DNA of 64,000 nt from Curtobacterium pusillum (GCF_013359865.1 NZ_JABMCE010000079.1:45736-109735); one strand, 5' to 3'. Counted from the first letter of the stretch, positions 36,924 to 45,523 are shown. Translations and numbers: made by a program. Notes: generated by a model not told the origin, from the sequence alone.

Positions 36924-38057
36924 CTAGAGCGTCGGCGGGCAGCTCTCGCGCAGCAGCACCTCGACCGGCAGCCGTGTCGCCCGCGGCGGCCCCTCGCGGC
37001 GCTCCAGCCGGTCGACGATCGCTCGCACCGCCGCTCGTCCGAGCTCCCCCATCGGCTGGTGCACGGTCGTGAGCCGCGGCGACGAGAACCGCCCCGCGTC
37101 GATGCCGTCGAACCCGGTGACGACGAGGTCCTCCGGTACCCGGACCCCGCGCGCCCCGGCAGCGTCGAGCACCCCGAGCGCCGACTGGTCGTTCGAGCAG
37201 ACGATCGCCCTCGGGACGGACTCCCCGTCGAGCAGCTGCGCCGCGAGTTCCCGCGCGCGGGCCCGACCGAAGTCGCCGTGCACGACCCGCACCGACGACA
37301 CCGGGACCCCGTGGTCGTCGAGCGCCTGGCGGAACCCGGCCGATCGTTCCATGTCGTCCGGCGAGTCGATCGGCCCCGCGAGGTACGCGAGCGATCGGAT
37401 GCCGAGCCGTCCGATGACGTGCGAGCCGAGCGTCCGCATGCCTGCCGCGTTGTCGACGCTCACCGAGTCGAACCCGTGCGAGCGCCGGTCGTCCGCGAGC
37501 ACGACGACGGGGATCCGACGCGCGACGTGTTCGAGCAGGTCGTCGGGCACCGTCTGCGCGAGCACCGCGAGTCCGTCGACACGGCCGGCGACGTCGTTGA
37601 CGATGACGTCCCGGGAGGACCCGCGCCCCGCCGCGACCATCAGCGCGAGGCCCCGCTGCCAGGCCTCGGTCTCGGCACCGCGGAGGACCTCGTCGAAGTA
37701 CAGGTTCGACGAGAACGGCTGCGTCACGTGCCGCCGGTCGTCGACCACCCGGACCCCACCATCGGTCACGAGGTCGGGTCGCTCGTCCGGCACGACGTCG
37801 AACCCGGGCAGCAGGAGCCCGACCACACCGGTCCGCTTGCCCGCGAGCGCTCGGGCATTGCCGGACGGCACGTACCCGAGGGTCCGGATCGCCGCCTGGA
37901 CACGGTCGCGAGTGCCCTCGCGGACGGCGTCGGGCGTGCGGAGCACGCGGGAGACCGTGGCGATCGAGACGCCCGCAGCGGAGGCCACGTCGTAGACCGT
38001 GGGAGGTGCGGTGCGCTGCTCGGCCAAGCCGTGCCTCCCGTCCGACGTCCGCTGCAT
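36924..38057 (-). CDS. LacI-family transcriptional regulator
   Basis: A 377-residue repressor. The N-terminal helix-turn-helix is TVYDVASAAGVSIATVSRVL at residues 20 to 39, with hinge NARALAGKRTGVVGLLLPG. The periplasmic-binding-like effector domain includes FDEVLRGAETEAWQRG, IPVVVLADDR, SVSVDNAAGMRTLGSHVI, CSNDQSALGVLDAAG and FDGIDAGRFSSPRLTTVHQP. The family binds a sugar and releases its operator. It lies directly upstream of, and on the same strand as, the importer/GH1 operon, which has a matching operator at 36661-36674. A small palindrome TTGCGCAA at 38136-38143 in its own upstream region may be an autoregulatory site. Confidence 0.92.
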   Translation of the reverse strand: MQRTSDGRHGLAEQRTAPPTVYDVASAAGVSIATVSRVLRTPDAVREGTRDRVQAAIRTLGYVPSGNARALAGKRTGVVGLLLPGFDVVPDERPDLVTDGGVRVVDDRRHVTQPFSSNLYFDEVLRGAETEAWQRGLALMVAAGRGSSRDVIVNDVAGRVDGLAVLAQTVPDDLLEHVARRIPVVVLADDRRSHGFDSVSVDNAAGMRTLGSHVIGRLGIRSLAYLAGPIDSPDDMERSAGFRQALDDHGVPVSSVRVVHGDFGRARARELAAQLLDGESVPRAIVCSNDQSALGVLDAAGARGVRVPEDLVVTGFDGIDAGRFSSPRLTTVHQPMGELGRAAVRAIVDRLERREGPPRATRLPVEVLLRESCPPTL

Positions 38058-38256
38058 GCGTGCCGCGAGCCGTGCGGCCGGACCATCCTAGGCATGGTGC
38101 ACGTCGCGGCTTTTCCACATGCTGCGAATGGCCCTTGCGCAATGCGGACAAGCGGGGCCACACTGTCACGACCTCAGTACGTCCCGTGAGGAAGCGCACC
38201 GGCGGGCCGGGTGCCCGCGTTCGATCACGATGCCCACGCAGGGGAAGGACGACATC

Positions 38257-38409
38257 ATGTCGCAGTCGACTCGTTCCGGGAGCAAGTCCGCGCAGAAGCT
38301 GTCGCACGACGAGCAAGAGGTCAAGGACGCGCTGCTCGACCGTTCCAACGGCAGCGCGCCGTGGATCTTCGACCAACTCGACGCCGCCGAGGACCGCGCG
38401 ACGCCGTAG
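38257..38409 (+). CDS. Small hypothetical protein (50 residues)
   Basis: ATG at 38257 follows GGGGAAGGAC. The product is hydrophilic, with SGSKSAQKLSHDEQEVKDAL near the start and a short conserved-looking end APWIFDQLDAAED. No signal peptide, membrane segment or cysteine. Not recognised. It stands alone between divergent lacI and a convergent GntR gene, followed by a member of the dispersed repeat family. Coding is supported by the ribosome site and a protein-like composition only. Confidence 0.5.
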   Translation: MSQSTRSGSKSAQKLSHDEQEVKDALLDRSNGSAPWIFDQLDAAEDRATP

Positions 38410-38430
38410 GTCGCGTCCGGTACGGCCCTC

Positions 38431-38469
38431 GACCTGGAGGCACGGTGCGGCCCCGCCCCGCGCCGTGCC
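38431..38469. repeat. Imperfect palindrome, dispersed repeat family
   Basis: Starts GACCTGGAGGCACGG. GGCACGGTGCGG (38439-38450) pairs with CCGCGCCGTGCC (38458-38469) with one wobble. Lies between the small ORF and the convergent GntR gene, so it may terminate both. Confidence 0.55.
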
Positions 38470-38507
38470 CCGTCGGGACGGTCGCGTCGCGGTCCGGTCG
38501 AGACGCC

Positions 38508-39209
38508 TCAGCGCTCGGTGCTGCCCACGATCGCCATCCCGGCACCGCGGAGCCGCCGGCGCTCCTGCGCGATCCACGCCAGCAGCCGGTCGTTCGTCCC
38601 GGCGACGTGTGCCGCGAGCAGCTCGGCCGCGCGGTCGGCGTCCCCGGCACGGACGGCGTCGATGATGGCGCTGTGCTCCTCCCACGCGGCGTCGCGGGCC
38701 TCGGGCGTGCGCACCTCGATCCAGCGGGTCCGCTCCAGGCGGGTGAGCGCGTCGGCGATGGCGTCGGTGATGAACCGGTTGCCGCCGAGCGCGGCGAGGT
38801 CGAGGTGGAACGTCGACCCCATCCGGATGCCCGCCTGCTGATCGGGCGTGGGCCGGAGGGTGTCGAGGTGCGCGCGGACCTCGGCCAGCTGTTCCTCGGA
38901 GGCGCGGGTGACGGCGAGCCGTGCGGCGGCGGGTTCGAGCACGCCGCGGAGTTCGGCGAGGGAGGCGATCTCGTCGAGGTCGATCGGGGTGACCGTCCAC
39001 GAGCGACCCTCGTGCAGGATGAGCCCCTCGCGTTCGAGTCGCGAGAGCGCGGCGCGGACCGGCGTCCGCGACGCGTGGAACCGCGCCTCGAGCCCCCGTT
39101 CGGAAATCCGCTCCCCGGGAGCGATCTCGAGCGTCAGGATCGCGGCGCGCAGGTTGTCGTAGAGCTGGGTCGTCTGCGACACGGGCGCTGCTTCGGTCGT
39201 CTCGGTCAC
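38508..39209 (-). CDS. GntR-family transcriptional regulator (FCD/FadR type)
   Basis: A 233-residue regulator. The winged helix at residues 15 to 75 includes LYDNLRAAILTLEIAPGERI and SERGLEARFHASRTPVRAAL. The all-helical FCD effector domain follows (ELRGVLEPAAARLAV; FHLDLAALGGNRFITDAIAD; EEHSAIIDAVRAGDADRAAE; AHV). These usually bind a small acid or sugar acid with a metal. It is divergent from an MFS transporter gene, and two GGTATACC palindromes lie between them. GTG start at 39209. Confidence 0.9.
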   Translation of the reverse strand: MTETTEAAPVSQTTQLYDNLRAAILTLEIAPGERISERGLEARFHASRTPVRAALSRLEREGLILHEGRSWTVTPIDLDEIASLAELRGVLEPAAARLAVTRASEEQLAEVRAHLDTLRPTPDQQAGIRMGSTFHLDLAALGGNRFITDAIADALTRLERTRWIEVRTPEARDAAWEEHSAIIDAVRAGDADRAAELLAAHVAGTNDRLLAWIAQERRRLRGAGMAIVGSTER

Positions 39210-39242
39210 GGCGAATCAGCCTAGTAGCGGAAGTGCTGCGAT

Positions 39243-39265
39243 GGTATACCGTTTTGGTATACCAA
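39243..39265. promoter_or_regulatory. Twin GntR-type operator
   Basis: GGTATACC at 39243-39250 and TTGGTATACCAA at 39254-39265. Both are palindromic with centres about 13 bp apart, and fit the TGGT-N-ACCA type of FadR/FCD regulators. They lie in the divergent gap and could control both genes. Confidence 0.7.
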
Positions 39266-39299
39266 GCAGTTCCACCGCTGAACGAATCGGGACGGCCCA

Positions 39300-40472
39300 G
39301 TGCACACACCCACCCGCGCCTGGACGATGCTGACCCTCGGCGTCGCCGCCCAGGCCGCCGGCACCCTCGTGGTGTCCGCCCCCGCGCTGCTCATCCCGTA
39401 CCTGCACGCGGAGGGTACGCCGCTCACCCTCGCCGGCTTGCTCGCCGCCACCCCGACCTTCGGCATGGTGCTCACGCTCATCGCCTGGGGAGCGATCACC
39501 GATCGCGTCGGCGAACGCGTCGTCATCGCCGGCGGACTCGTGCTCACGACGCTCGCGGTCGTCGGCGCGTGGGCGGCCGCGGGCGACCCGGTGCTGCTCG
39601 GTCTCGCGTTCGTCGCCGGCGGCATGACGAGCGCCTCGACGAACGCCGCGAGCGGCCGGGTCGTCGTGGGGTGGTTCCCGAAGGAGCGGCGGGGGCTCGC
39701 GATGGGCATCCGGCAGATGTCGCAGCCGCTCGGCGTGACGCTCGCAGCCGCCACCGTGCCCCAGCTCGCCGAATCGGACGGCATCCGGGCTGCGCTCGTG
39801 CTGCCGGTCGTCCTCTGCGCGGTGCTCGCCGTGCTGTGCGCCATCGGCATCGTCAACCCGCCGCGTCCCGCCCGAGCCGACGCCCCGGCGGAGCACGTCG
39901 CGAACCCGTACCGGGCGAACGGGTTCCTCTGGCGGATCCACGCGGTGTCGATCCTGCTCGTGGTGCCGCAGTTCACGCTGTCCACGTACGGCCTGGTGTG
40001 GCTCGTGGGGCTCGGGTGGTCGACGCCGGCGGCGGGACTGCTGGTCGGAGCGTCGCAGTTCGTCGGGGCGATCGGCCGGATCCTCGTCGGCGCGTGGAGC
40101 GACCGCGCGGGCTCCCGGGTCGGACCGCTGCGGATCGTCGCGGTGAGCGCTGCCGTCGTGATGGGACTGCTCGCACTCGTCGACACGACGCACTTCGCGG
40201 CCGCCGCGGTGTTCCTGGTCGTCGCGACGAGCGTCACGGTCGCGGACAACGGGCTCGCGTACACCTCGGTGGCCGAGGCTGCTGGACCGTTCTGGTCGGG
40301 TCGGGCGCTGGGCGCGCAGAACACGGGGCAGTTCATCGCGGCGAGCGCCGTCGGCCCGGGCGTCGGCGCGCTGGTGGGCGCGCTCGGCTTCGCAGCGTCG
40401 TTCTCGATCGTCGGCGTCCTGCCGCTCCTGGCGCTGCCCCTGGTCCCGCGCCGCGACCGCTCCCACGACTGA
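39300..40472 (+). CDS. MFS transporter
   Basis: A 390-residue 12-helix major facilitator protein. The loop 2-3 motif is WGAITDRVGERVVIAGG near residues 62 to 78, with a second copy in the C-half (VGAWSDRAGSRVGPLRI). Segments such as FVAGGMTSASTNAASGRVVV and KERRGLAMGIRQMSQPLGVT resemble CynX/NimT-like and sugar-acid/cyanate-type carriers. Substrate unknown. GTG at 39300 has only a weak ribosome site. Divergent from, and probably repressed by, the GntR/FCD protein. Confidence 0.88.
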   Translation: MHTPTRAWTMLTLGVAAQAAGTLVVSAPALLIPYLHAEGTPLTLAGLLAATPTFGMVLTLIAWGAITDRVGERVVIAGGLVLTTLAVVGAWAAAGDPVLLGLAFVAGGMTSASTNAASGRVVVGWFPKERRGLAMGIRQMSQPLGVTLAAATVPQLAESDGIRAALVLPVVLCAVLAVLCAIGIVNPPRPARADAPAEHVANPYRANGFLWRIHAVSILLVVPQFTLSTYGLVWLVGLGWSTPAAGLLVGASQFVGAIGRILVGAWSDRAGSRVGPLRIVAVSAAVVMGLLALVDTTHFAAAAVFLVVATSVTVADNGLAYTSVAEAAGPFWSGRALGAQNTGQFIAASAVGPGVGALVGALGFAASFSIVGVLPLLALPLVPRRDRSHD

Positions 40473-40527
40473 CCCCGATATCGTTCCTCGGCATATCTTC
40501 AGTCTTATATTCTGTATTTCACCTACC
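40473..40527 (+). promoter_or_regulatory. AT-rich promoter island of the CapF-like gene
   Basis: Strongly AT-rich (CATATCTTCAGTCTTATATT, then CTGTATTTC). TATTTC at 40515-40520 would place the transcript start at or next to the ATG at 40528, i.e. a leaderless mRNA; no ribosome site is visible. No good -35. CCATGTTGTATATG spans the start codon. Confidence 0.4.
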
Positions 40528-41577
40528 ATGTTGTATATGAACCGCGGATTGATCGGCATCACCGGGCGGGGCGGCCTCATCGGGTGGCACCTGCGCGCGC
40601 TGCTCTACGCCCGGGGGGTGGCCTGGGTCGACATCGATCTGAGGCGAGACGACCCGCTCGACGACGCACACAGAGCGATCGACCATCTCGTGCACGTCGC
40701 AGGGATCACGCACGCAAGCCCGGAGGCGGTGCGCGAAGGCAACATCGCGATGACCGAAAAGCTCATCGGGGTCATCGACGCTGCGAGTCCTCGGCTCGCT
40801 TCGGTCACCTTCGCGAACTCCGTTCAGTCGCGGGTCGACTCGCCGTACGGCGTCGGAAAGTCCGTCTCCGGAGAGCTCCTTCGAGCCGCGTCGGAGCGCT
40901 GGGGAGCCGATTACGTCGATGTCATGATCGAGAACGCGTTCGGGGAGCGAGGTCTCCCTCACCACAACACCGTCACTTCGACCTTCTGCCACCGCGTCGT
41001 CCGTGACGAGCCGTTGACCGTGGCGACGTCCGACGAGCGCGTGTTCGTGCACGCGCAGGACATCGCTGAGGCGCTCGCGGGGTCGATCTCCCACGAGGTT
41101 CTGCACGGTCGCGGTACGCGATTGGCGCTCCCCGACCTGGCCGGCCGCATCCGCTCGTTCGAGCGGCATCGACGCTCCGGCACCGTCCCGCCGCTTCCGA
41201 CCCGGTACGACGTCGATCTCTGGAACACGCTCGTCTCGTTCGCGTTCGGCGCGGACGGTGGGCACGCTCCCGGCAGCGCCGAGATGACCGATGGAGAACT
41301 CCTGTCGCTCGGTCCGGACGACTCGGTCCAGCTCGGATTCCGACGTCGAGCGTCGCAGCGTGTCGTCCTGACGTCCGGCCGCGCCCGCCTCGATGCGCGG
41401 TGCGTGTTGTCGGACGAGCAACGAACCATCGACCTCGGTGGAGCGGAGCCGACGGTGGTCGACGTTCCGGCACTCTGGACATGGTCACTCACGAACGCCG
41501 GGGATGCCCCCGCGAGCGCGCTCGTGACCGCCATCGGCTCACGTTCGTCCGAGGAGGCGATGACGGTGGGCGTCTGA
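40528..41577 (+). CDS. CapF/WbjC-like nucleotide-sugar reductase with degenerate cupin
   Basis: A 349-residue protein. The N-terminal extended SDR domain has ITGRGGLIGWHL (Rossmann loop), HVAGITHASPEAVREGN and the catalytic YGVGK. IENAFGERGLPHHNTVTSTF matches the CapF family region. The C-terminal 100 residues resemble the CapF cupin in position, but I see no cluster of metal-binding histidines. CapF makes UDP-2-acetamido-2,6-dideoxy-L-talose, a precursor of FucNAc in capsules. It lies 12 kb from the exopolysaccharide locus but has the same type of AT-rich promoter, so it may feed that polymer. CapE and CapG partners are not in the window. M4 (40537) is an alternative start. Confidence 0.65.
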   Translation: MLYMNRGLIGITGRGGLIGWHLRALLYARGVAWVDIDLRRDDPLDDAHRAIDHLVHVAGITHASPEAVREGNIAMTEKLIGVIDAASPRLASVTFANSVQSRVDSPYGVGKSVSGELLRAASERWGADYVDVMIENAFGERGLPHHNTVTSTFCHRVVRDEPLTVATSDERVFVHAQDIAEALAGSISHEVLHGRGTRLALPDLAGRIRSFERHRRSGTVPPLPTRYDVDLWNTLVSFAFGADGGHAPGSAEMTDGELLSLGPDDSVQLGFRRRASQRVVLTSGRARLDARCVLSDEQRTIDLGGAEPTVVDVPALWTWSLTNAGDAPASALVTAIGSRSSEEAMTVGV

Positions 41578-41614
41578 TCCGCACGCTGTCTCCACCATGC
41601 CTCGAACCGGGCGC

Positions 41615-41662
41615 GACGGACTGGAGGCGCGGCGCCAGCCGGCACCGCGCCTCCAGTCCGTC
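41615..41662. repeat. Perfect 18-bp palindromic hairpin, dispersed repeat family
   Basis: GACGGACTGGAGGCGCGG (41615-41632) pairs perfectly with 41645-41662 over a 12-base loop. It lies between convergent genes and is a likely two-way terminator. This is the clearest example of the family consensus. Confidence 0.85.
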
Positions 41663-41676
41663 AGCCGGTCACCGCA

Positions 41677-42834
41677 TCAGGCGGGTACGGCCGGTCCCAC
41701 CGGCCACCGCAGCAGCGCCGCCGCGGCCGCGCCACCGGGGAGCGACGCCGCGTTGACGAGCACGAGCTCCGCGTCCGTCAGCACCGCCGCCCGGACGAGC
41801 GCGCACACGGCCGGCACGGCGCCGATCACGGGCGTCCCGGCGGCCTGCTCCGGCGCGGTCGCCACCCACGGAGCACCGGCGAGCGCCAGGAGCGTGCGCT
41901 CCCCGACCGCCACGGCGTCGAGCGCGACGACGGCCCCCTGAGCCTGCTGCAGTGCCGCGACCACGGCACCGAGTCCGGTGACCGCGAGGTTGTCGCCACG
42001 CCCGACGTGGGTGCGGAGCAGGTCCTCGAGGTCGTGGCGCCGGGTGGCGACGACGCGGGCCAGCGCGGTCTCGACGTGCTCGACGAACGCCTGCTTCGAC
42101 GCGGTGTCGGCGCGCGGATCGCCGGGGAACACCGAGGTCAGCGCCCGGGTCTCGGCGGCGAGTGCCTTCACCAGCAGCTCGCGAGCGGTGACGTCACCGG
42201 CGACCACGACGAGCCCGGGACGGAGGGTCCGGACGGCCTCGTCCACGGCGGCGGCGACCTCGGAGGAGTTCTGCTTCCAGATCTCCTCGGTGTGCTGCTG
42301 CCAGTGCGGCTGCTTCCACCCGGTTCCGGCCTTGGCGTAGTGCAGCGTGTCGTTGCGTCCCTGGACCTGCTGCTCCTCCGGCGAGAGCGGCGCGTGCCCG
42401 AGCCGGTAGGCGCGGAACGCCCCGCCCTCCTTGCCGGCGTGCACGACCAGGAACGGCAGGTCGACCGGTCGGTGGGCGACGAGCGGCACGAGGTCGGGGA
42501 CGGCTCCGACACCGACGGACTCGGGTCCGTGCAGCTGGCCCGGCAGGACCTCGCTCAGGACCAGTGCGCCGTCGTGGACGAGCACGTAGCGCGCGACGGG
42601 CGACGGGACGCCGGGTTCCTGTTCGAACTCGCCGGCGATCACGTCGACGACGTCGTCGGCGGCCCCCTGTGCGCGGAGCGACTCCTCCACGGCACGGAGC
42701 TTGAGCGCCGCCTGCCGTCGGGGGTCTTCCACGTTGCCGGAGACGTCGGCGTAGGCCCATGCCCACGAGCCGTCGCCCTCCAGCCGCTGTCCCAGGATCC
42801 CGTGCAGTTCGCTCGTCGCGTTGGTCGACGTCAT
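41677..42834 (-). CDS. Bacterial eRF1-like protein, baeRF family 2 (Rv2629/Vms1-like)
   Basis: A 385-residue protein. ATG at 42834 follows AGGAG. Early marks are WAYADVSGNVEDPRRQAALK and ARYVLVHDGALVLSEVLPG. The central block GWKQPHWQQHTEEIWKQNSS then EVAAAVDEAVRTLRPGLVVV with AGDVTARELL is the signature of the actinobacterial release-factor-like group related to Rv2629 and Vms1/Ankzf1. These are proposed to act on peptidyl-tRNA in stalled ribosomes or in hibernation. The third domain ends VCALVRAAVLTDAELVLVN. Alone between the CapF-like gene and a sugar importer; no functional link. Confidence 0.82.
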   Translation of the reverse strand: MTSTNATSELHGILGQRLEGDGSWAWAYADVSGNVEDPRRQAALKLRAVEESLRAQGAADDVVDVIAGEFEQEPGVPSPVARYVLVHDGALVLSEVLPGQLHGPESVGVGAVPDLVPLVAHRPVDLPFLVVHAGKEGGAFRAYRLGHAPLSPEEQQVQGRNDTLHYAKAGTGWKQPHWQQHTEEIWKQNSSEVAAAVDEAVRTLRPGLVVVAGDVTARELLVKALAAETRALTSVFPGDPRADTASKQAFVEHVETALARVVATRRHDLEDLLRTHVGRGDNLAVTGLGAVVAALQQAQGAVVALDAVAVGERTLLALAGAPWVATAPEQAAGTPVIGAVPAVCALVRAAVLTDAELVLVNAASLPGGAAAAALLRWPVGPAVPA

Positions 42835-43022
42835 GGCAGCTCCTCTCGGACGGTCGCCGGGGCTGTCACGGACCCCGACGTTTCGTGTGCGCCCACACTT
42901 CACCTGCTCGTCGGTCCACGTTCTCAGTCCGGAGGGAACGCCCAGGCCCTGAGGCCCACCGGTGCTCGGTCTTGTGGTTGGGTGGAGCGAACCCCGCTCG
43001 ACGACGAACCGGAGTCCAGGCG

Positions 43023-44387
43023 ATGACGCCACCCCCGAACCGACCGTCCATCTCCAGACGACGACTGCTGGGCTTCGGCATCGGCGCCGCCGCGAGCGGA
43101 CTGCTCGCCGGCTGTGCGGTACCGGGTTCCACGAACGTCAACAAGGCGGCGCTCATCCCCGCGGCATCGAGCGGGCAGAAGGTCGAGCTGACCTACTGGG
43201 CGTGGCTGAAGGACCTGCAGAAGGTCTGCGACGTGTGGAACGAGACGCACCCGGACATCCGGGTGAACGCCAACTGGATCCCCGGTGGCACTGCCGGCGG
43301 GTACCAGAAGATGTACTCCGCGCTCGCGGCCGGGGGCGGCCCGGACATCGGGCAGGTCGAGCTCCGGCAGATCCCCGAGTTCATGCTGGCGAACGGCCTG
43401 GTCGACCTCGCCCGCTACGGCGCGAAGGACTGGGAGGCGAAGTACGACGACGCCGCCTGGGCGCAGGTGTCGTTCGTGGACGGCGTCTACGGCATCCCGC
43501 AGGACACCGGTCCGATGGGCTTCTACTACCAGACCGCGCTCCTCGAGCAGGCCGGCGGTGAACCGCCGAAGACCTGGGACGAGTGGCGCGACCTCGCCGA
43601 GAAGGTCCGGAAGACCGGGTCGCAGAACTACCTCGAGGTGTTCCCCGTGTCCGACGCCTCGCCCTTCGCCGCGTACGCGCAGCAGGCCGGGGCTCGCTGG
43701 TTCAGGACTGACGGCGACGAGTGGGTCGTGGACATGACCGACGACAAGACGCTCATGGTGGCGGACTTCTTCGACGGGGTGATCGACGCGAAGCTCGTCG
43801 ACACGAGCGCGGGTGCCTACTCCCCCGGCTGGTACGCCTCGGCGGCGAGCGGCAGGATCGCGGCCGTCACGAGCGCGAGCTGGGGCGACGCCCTGATCGA
43901 GTCCGTGCAGGGCGGCGAGGGCAAGTGGAAGGTCGCCCCGATGCAGACCTGGGGCGACACGGGCTTCGGCTCGAGCGCGATCGGCGGCTCGACGGCGGCG
44001 GTCCTCGCCAACTCGAAGCACCCGAAGGAGGCGCTCGAGTTCATCACGTGGATGACCACGTCGAAGGAGGGCATCGACGCGATGATCAAGTACTGCGGCA
44101 TCGGGTGGTCTCCGGCGAAGGACTACATCGGCGCGCAGCGCGAGAAGCCGAGCCACTGGTTCTCCGGGCAGAACTACAACGAGGAGGTGTTCGTGCCCGC
44201 CGCGAAGGAGCAGAACGTCGACTGGTCGTGGTCGCCGGTCACCCAGTCGGCCTTCACGAGCCTGCAGAACCAGTTCCGCCGCAAGCTCACGAGCGGCCTG
44301 AAGCTCACCGACGCGGTCGAGCTCGCGCAGCGGGAGATCGTCCAGTCCTTCACGGACAAGGGCCTGAGCGTCAGGACGGCACGATGA
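43023..44387 (+). CDS. CUT1 sugar ABC importer binding lipoprotein
   Basis: A 454-residue solute-binding protein (SBP family 1). The signal SRRRLLGFGIGAAASGLLAG, with Cys next, combines a twin-arginine motif with a lipobox, so it may be exported folded and lipidated. Marks: LTYWAWLKDLQKVCDVWNET, ALAAGGGPDIGQVELRQIPE, GVYGIPQDTGPMGFYYQTAL and IGGSTAAVLANSKHPKEALE. The mature protein captures a mono- or oligosaccharide. First gene of an operon with two permeases and a GH2 beta-galactosidase, so galactosides are likely. The operon has no ATPase; a shared MsiK-type ATPase elsewhere is expected. Confidence 0.9.
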   Translation: MTPPPNRPSISRRRLLGFGIGAAASGLLAGCAVPGSTNVNKAALIPAASSGQKVELTYWAWLKDLQKVCDVWNETHPDIRVNANWIPGGTAGGYQKMYSALAAGGGPDIGQVELRQIPEFMLANGLVDLARYGAKDWEAKYDDAAWAQVSFVDGVYGIPQDTGPMGFYYQTALLEQAGGEPPKTWDEWRDLAEKVRKTGSQNYLEVFPVSDASPFAAYAQQAGARWFRTDGDEWVVDMTDDKTLMVADFFDGVIDAKLVDTSAGAYSPGWYASAASGRIAAVTSASWGDALIESVQGGEGKWKVAPMQTWGDTGFGSSAIGGSTAAVLANSKHPKEALEFITWMTTSKEGIDAMIKYCGIGWSPAKDYIGAQREKPSHWFSGQNYNEEVFVPAAKEQNVDWSWSPVTQSAFTSLQNQFRRKLTSGLKLTDAVELAQREIVQSFTDKGLSVRTAR

Positions 44388-45520
44388 GCGCCACGCAGCC
44401 GAAGAACGGCTTCCGCACCTCCACGAAGGCCACGAGCGCCCAGAAGCGCGCCCCGTGGATCCTCCTCGCACCGTTCCTGGCCCTGTTCCTGCTGACGTTC
44501 GTCATCCCGATCATCAGCGCGCTCTTCCAGTCGTTCACCACGGTCGACCGCAAGGGGCTCTTCGGCGAGGACGGCGTCGTCGGCCGGTTCGCCGGCTTCG
44601 ACAACTACGTCACCGCTCTCAACGACAACGGCTTCGTCGCGTCGATCGGCCGCATGCTGCTGTTCGGCGTCGTGCAGGTCCCGGTGATGATCATCGCCTG
44701 CACGATCCTGGCGCTGCTGCTCGAGTCGGCGAGCGCCCGCTGGCCCGGGTTCTTCCGCGCGGTCTACTTCATGCCGTACGGGGTCCCGGGCGTGATCGCG
44801 ACGATCCTCTGGTCGTTCCTGTACGTCCCCGGCCTGTCGCCGATCGTGTCGCTGCTGCAGTCGATGGGACTGCAGCCGGACTTCCTCGGCGCGAACAGTG
44901 TGCTCTGGTCGATCGCGAACATCGTCACGTGGACCTACACCGGCTACAACATGCTCATCATCGTGGCGCAGCTGAAGTCCATCCCCGGCGAGGTGTACGA
45001 GGCCGCGAAGGTGGACGGCGCCGGACCCTTCCAGGTCGCATGGCGGATCCAGATCCCGCTCATCGCGCCGGCCCTGGTGCTCACCACGGTGTTCTCGATC
45101 ATCGGCACGCTGCAGCTCTTCGCCGAGCCGCAGATCCTGTCGACGGTCGCCCCGGCCATCGACACGGAGTACACGCCGAACTACGCCGCGTACACGAACG
45201 CGTTCGCGTTCAACGAGTACGGCGTCGCCAGTGCGCAGGCCGTGATCATCGCGTTGGCCGCCTTCATCCTGTCGTTCGCGTTCCTCGCGCTCACGAACCG
45301 TCCGCCGAAGGACGAACGCGACCGGAAGAAGCGTGCGAAGCGGGACGGTCTGGGCCCACGCCGCCGGTACCGGACCGACGCGCCAGCGGCGGGCCGGCCG
45401 AGCCGGTGGGGAGAGGCACGGCGTGCGCTCCAGACGCGCGCATCTGCTGTCCGCGCGGTCACGTCCAAAGCCGACCCGGGCCTCCAGTCCGGTCACGCCG
45501 CGACCGCGGAAGGGGACTGA
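44384..45520 (+). CDS. CUT1 sugar ABC permease (MalF-like) with repeat-derived tail
   Basis: A 378-residue membrane protein. Six membrane segments begin with WILLAPFLALFLLTFVIPII. The EAA loop is LKSIPGEVYEAAKVDGAGPF (Gly near residue 216). Normal MalF-like proteins of this subgroup end soon after the last helix, near residue 308 (SFAFLALTNRPPKDERDRKK). Here about 70 more basic residues follow. Their DNA (45350-45495) is an inverted copy of the composite palindromic repeat found between dnaJ and hspR, so the tail is probably repeat-derived and unconserved. ATGA overlap with the binding-protein gene. Confidence 0.9.
   Translation: MSATQPKNGFRTSTKATSAQKRAPWILLAPFLALFLLTFVIPIISALFQSFTTVDRKGLFGEDGVVGRFAGFDNYVTALNDNGFVASIGRMLLFGVVQVPVMIIACTILALLLESASARWPGFFRAVYFMPYGVPGVIATILWSFLYVPGLSPIVSLLQSMGLQPDFLGANSVLWSIANIVTWTYTGYNMLIIVAQLKSIPGEVYEAAKVDGAGPFQVAWRIQIPLIAPALVLTTVFSIIGTLQLFAEPQILSTVAPAIDTEYTPNYAAYTNAFAFNEYGVASAQAVIIALAAFILSFAFLALTNRPPKDERDRKKRAKRDGLGPRRRYRTDAPAAGRPSRWGEARRALQTRASAVRAVTSKADPGLQSGHAATAEGD
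45350..45495 (-). repeat. Composite palindromic repeat, copy B (inside permease gene)
   Basis: CTGGGCCCACGCCGCCGGTA (45350-45369) and GCCGGTGGGGAGAGGC (45402-45417) are exact reverse complements of blocks in copy A (7644-7663 and 7597-7612) at almost the same spacing (68 versus 67 bases overall). A further arm GGGCCTCCAGTCCGG lies at 45478-45492. Confidence 0.75.
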
Positions 45521-45523
45521 CCG

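Noticed and set aside
41677..42834. Toxin-antitoxin or nuclease reading of the gene beside the sugar importer
   Set aside because: The HWQQHTEEIWKQNSS block and length fit the eRF1-like Rv2629 family well; no toxin motif.
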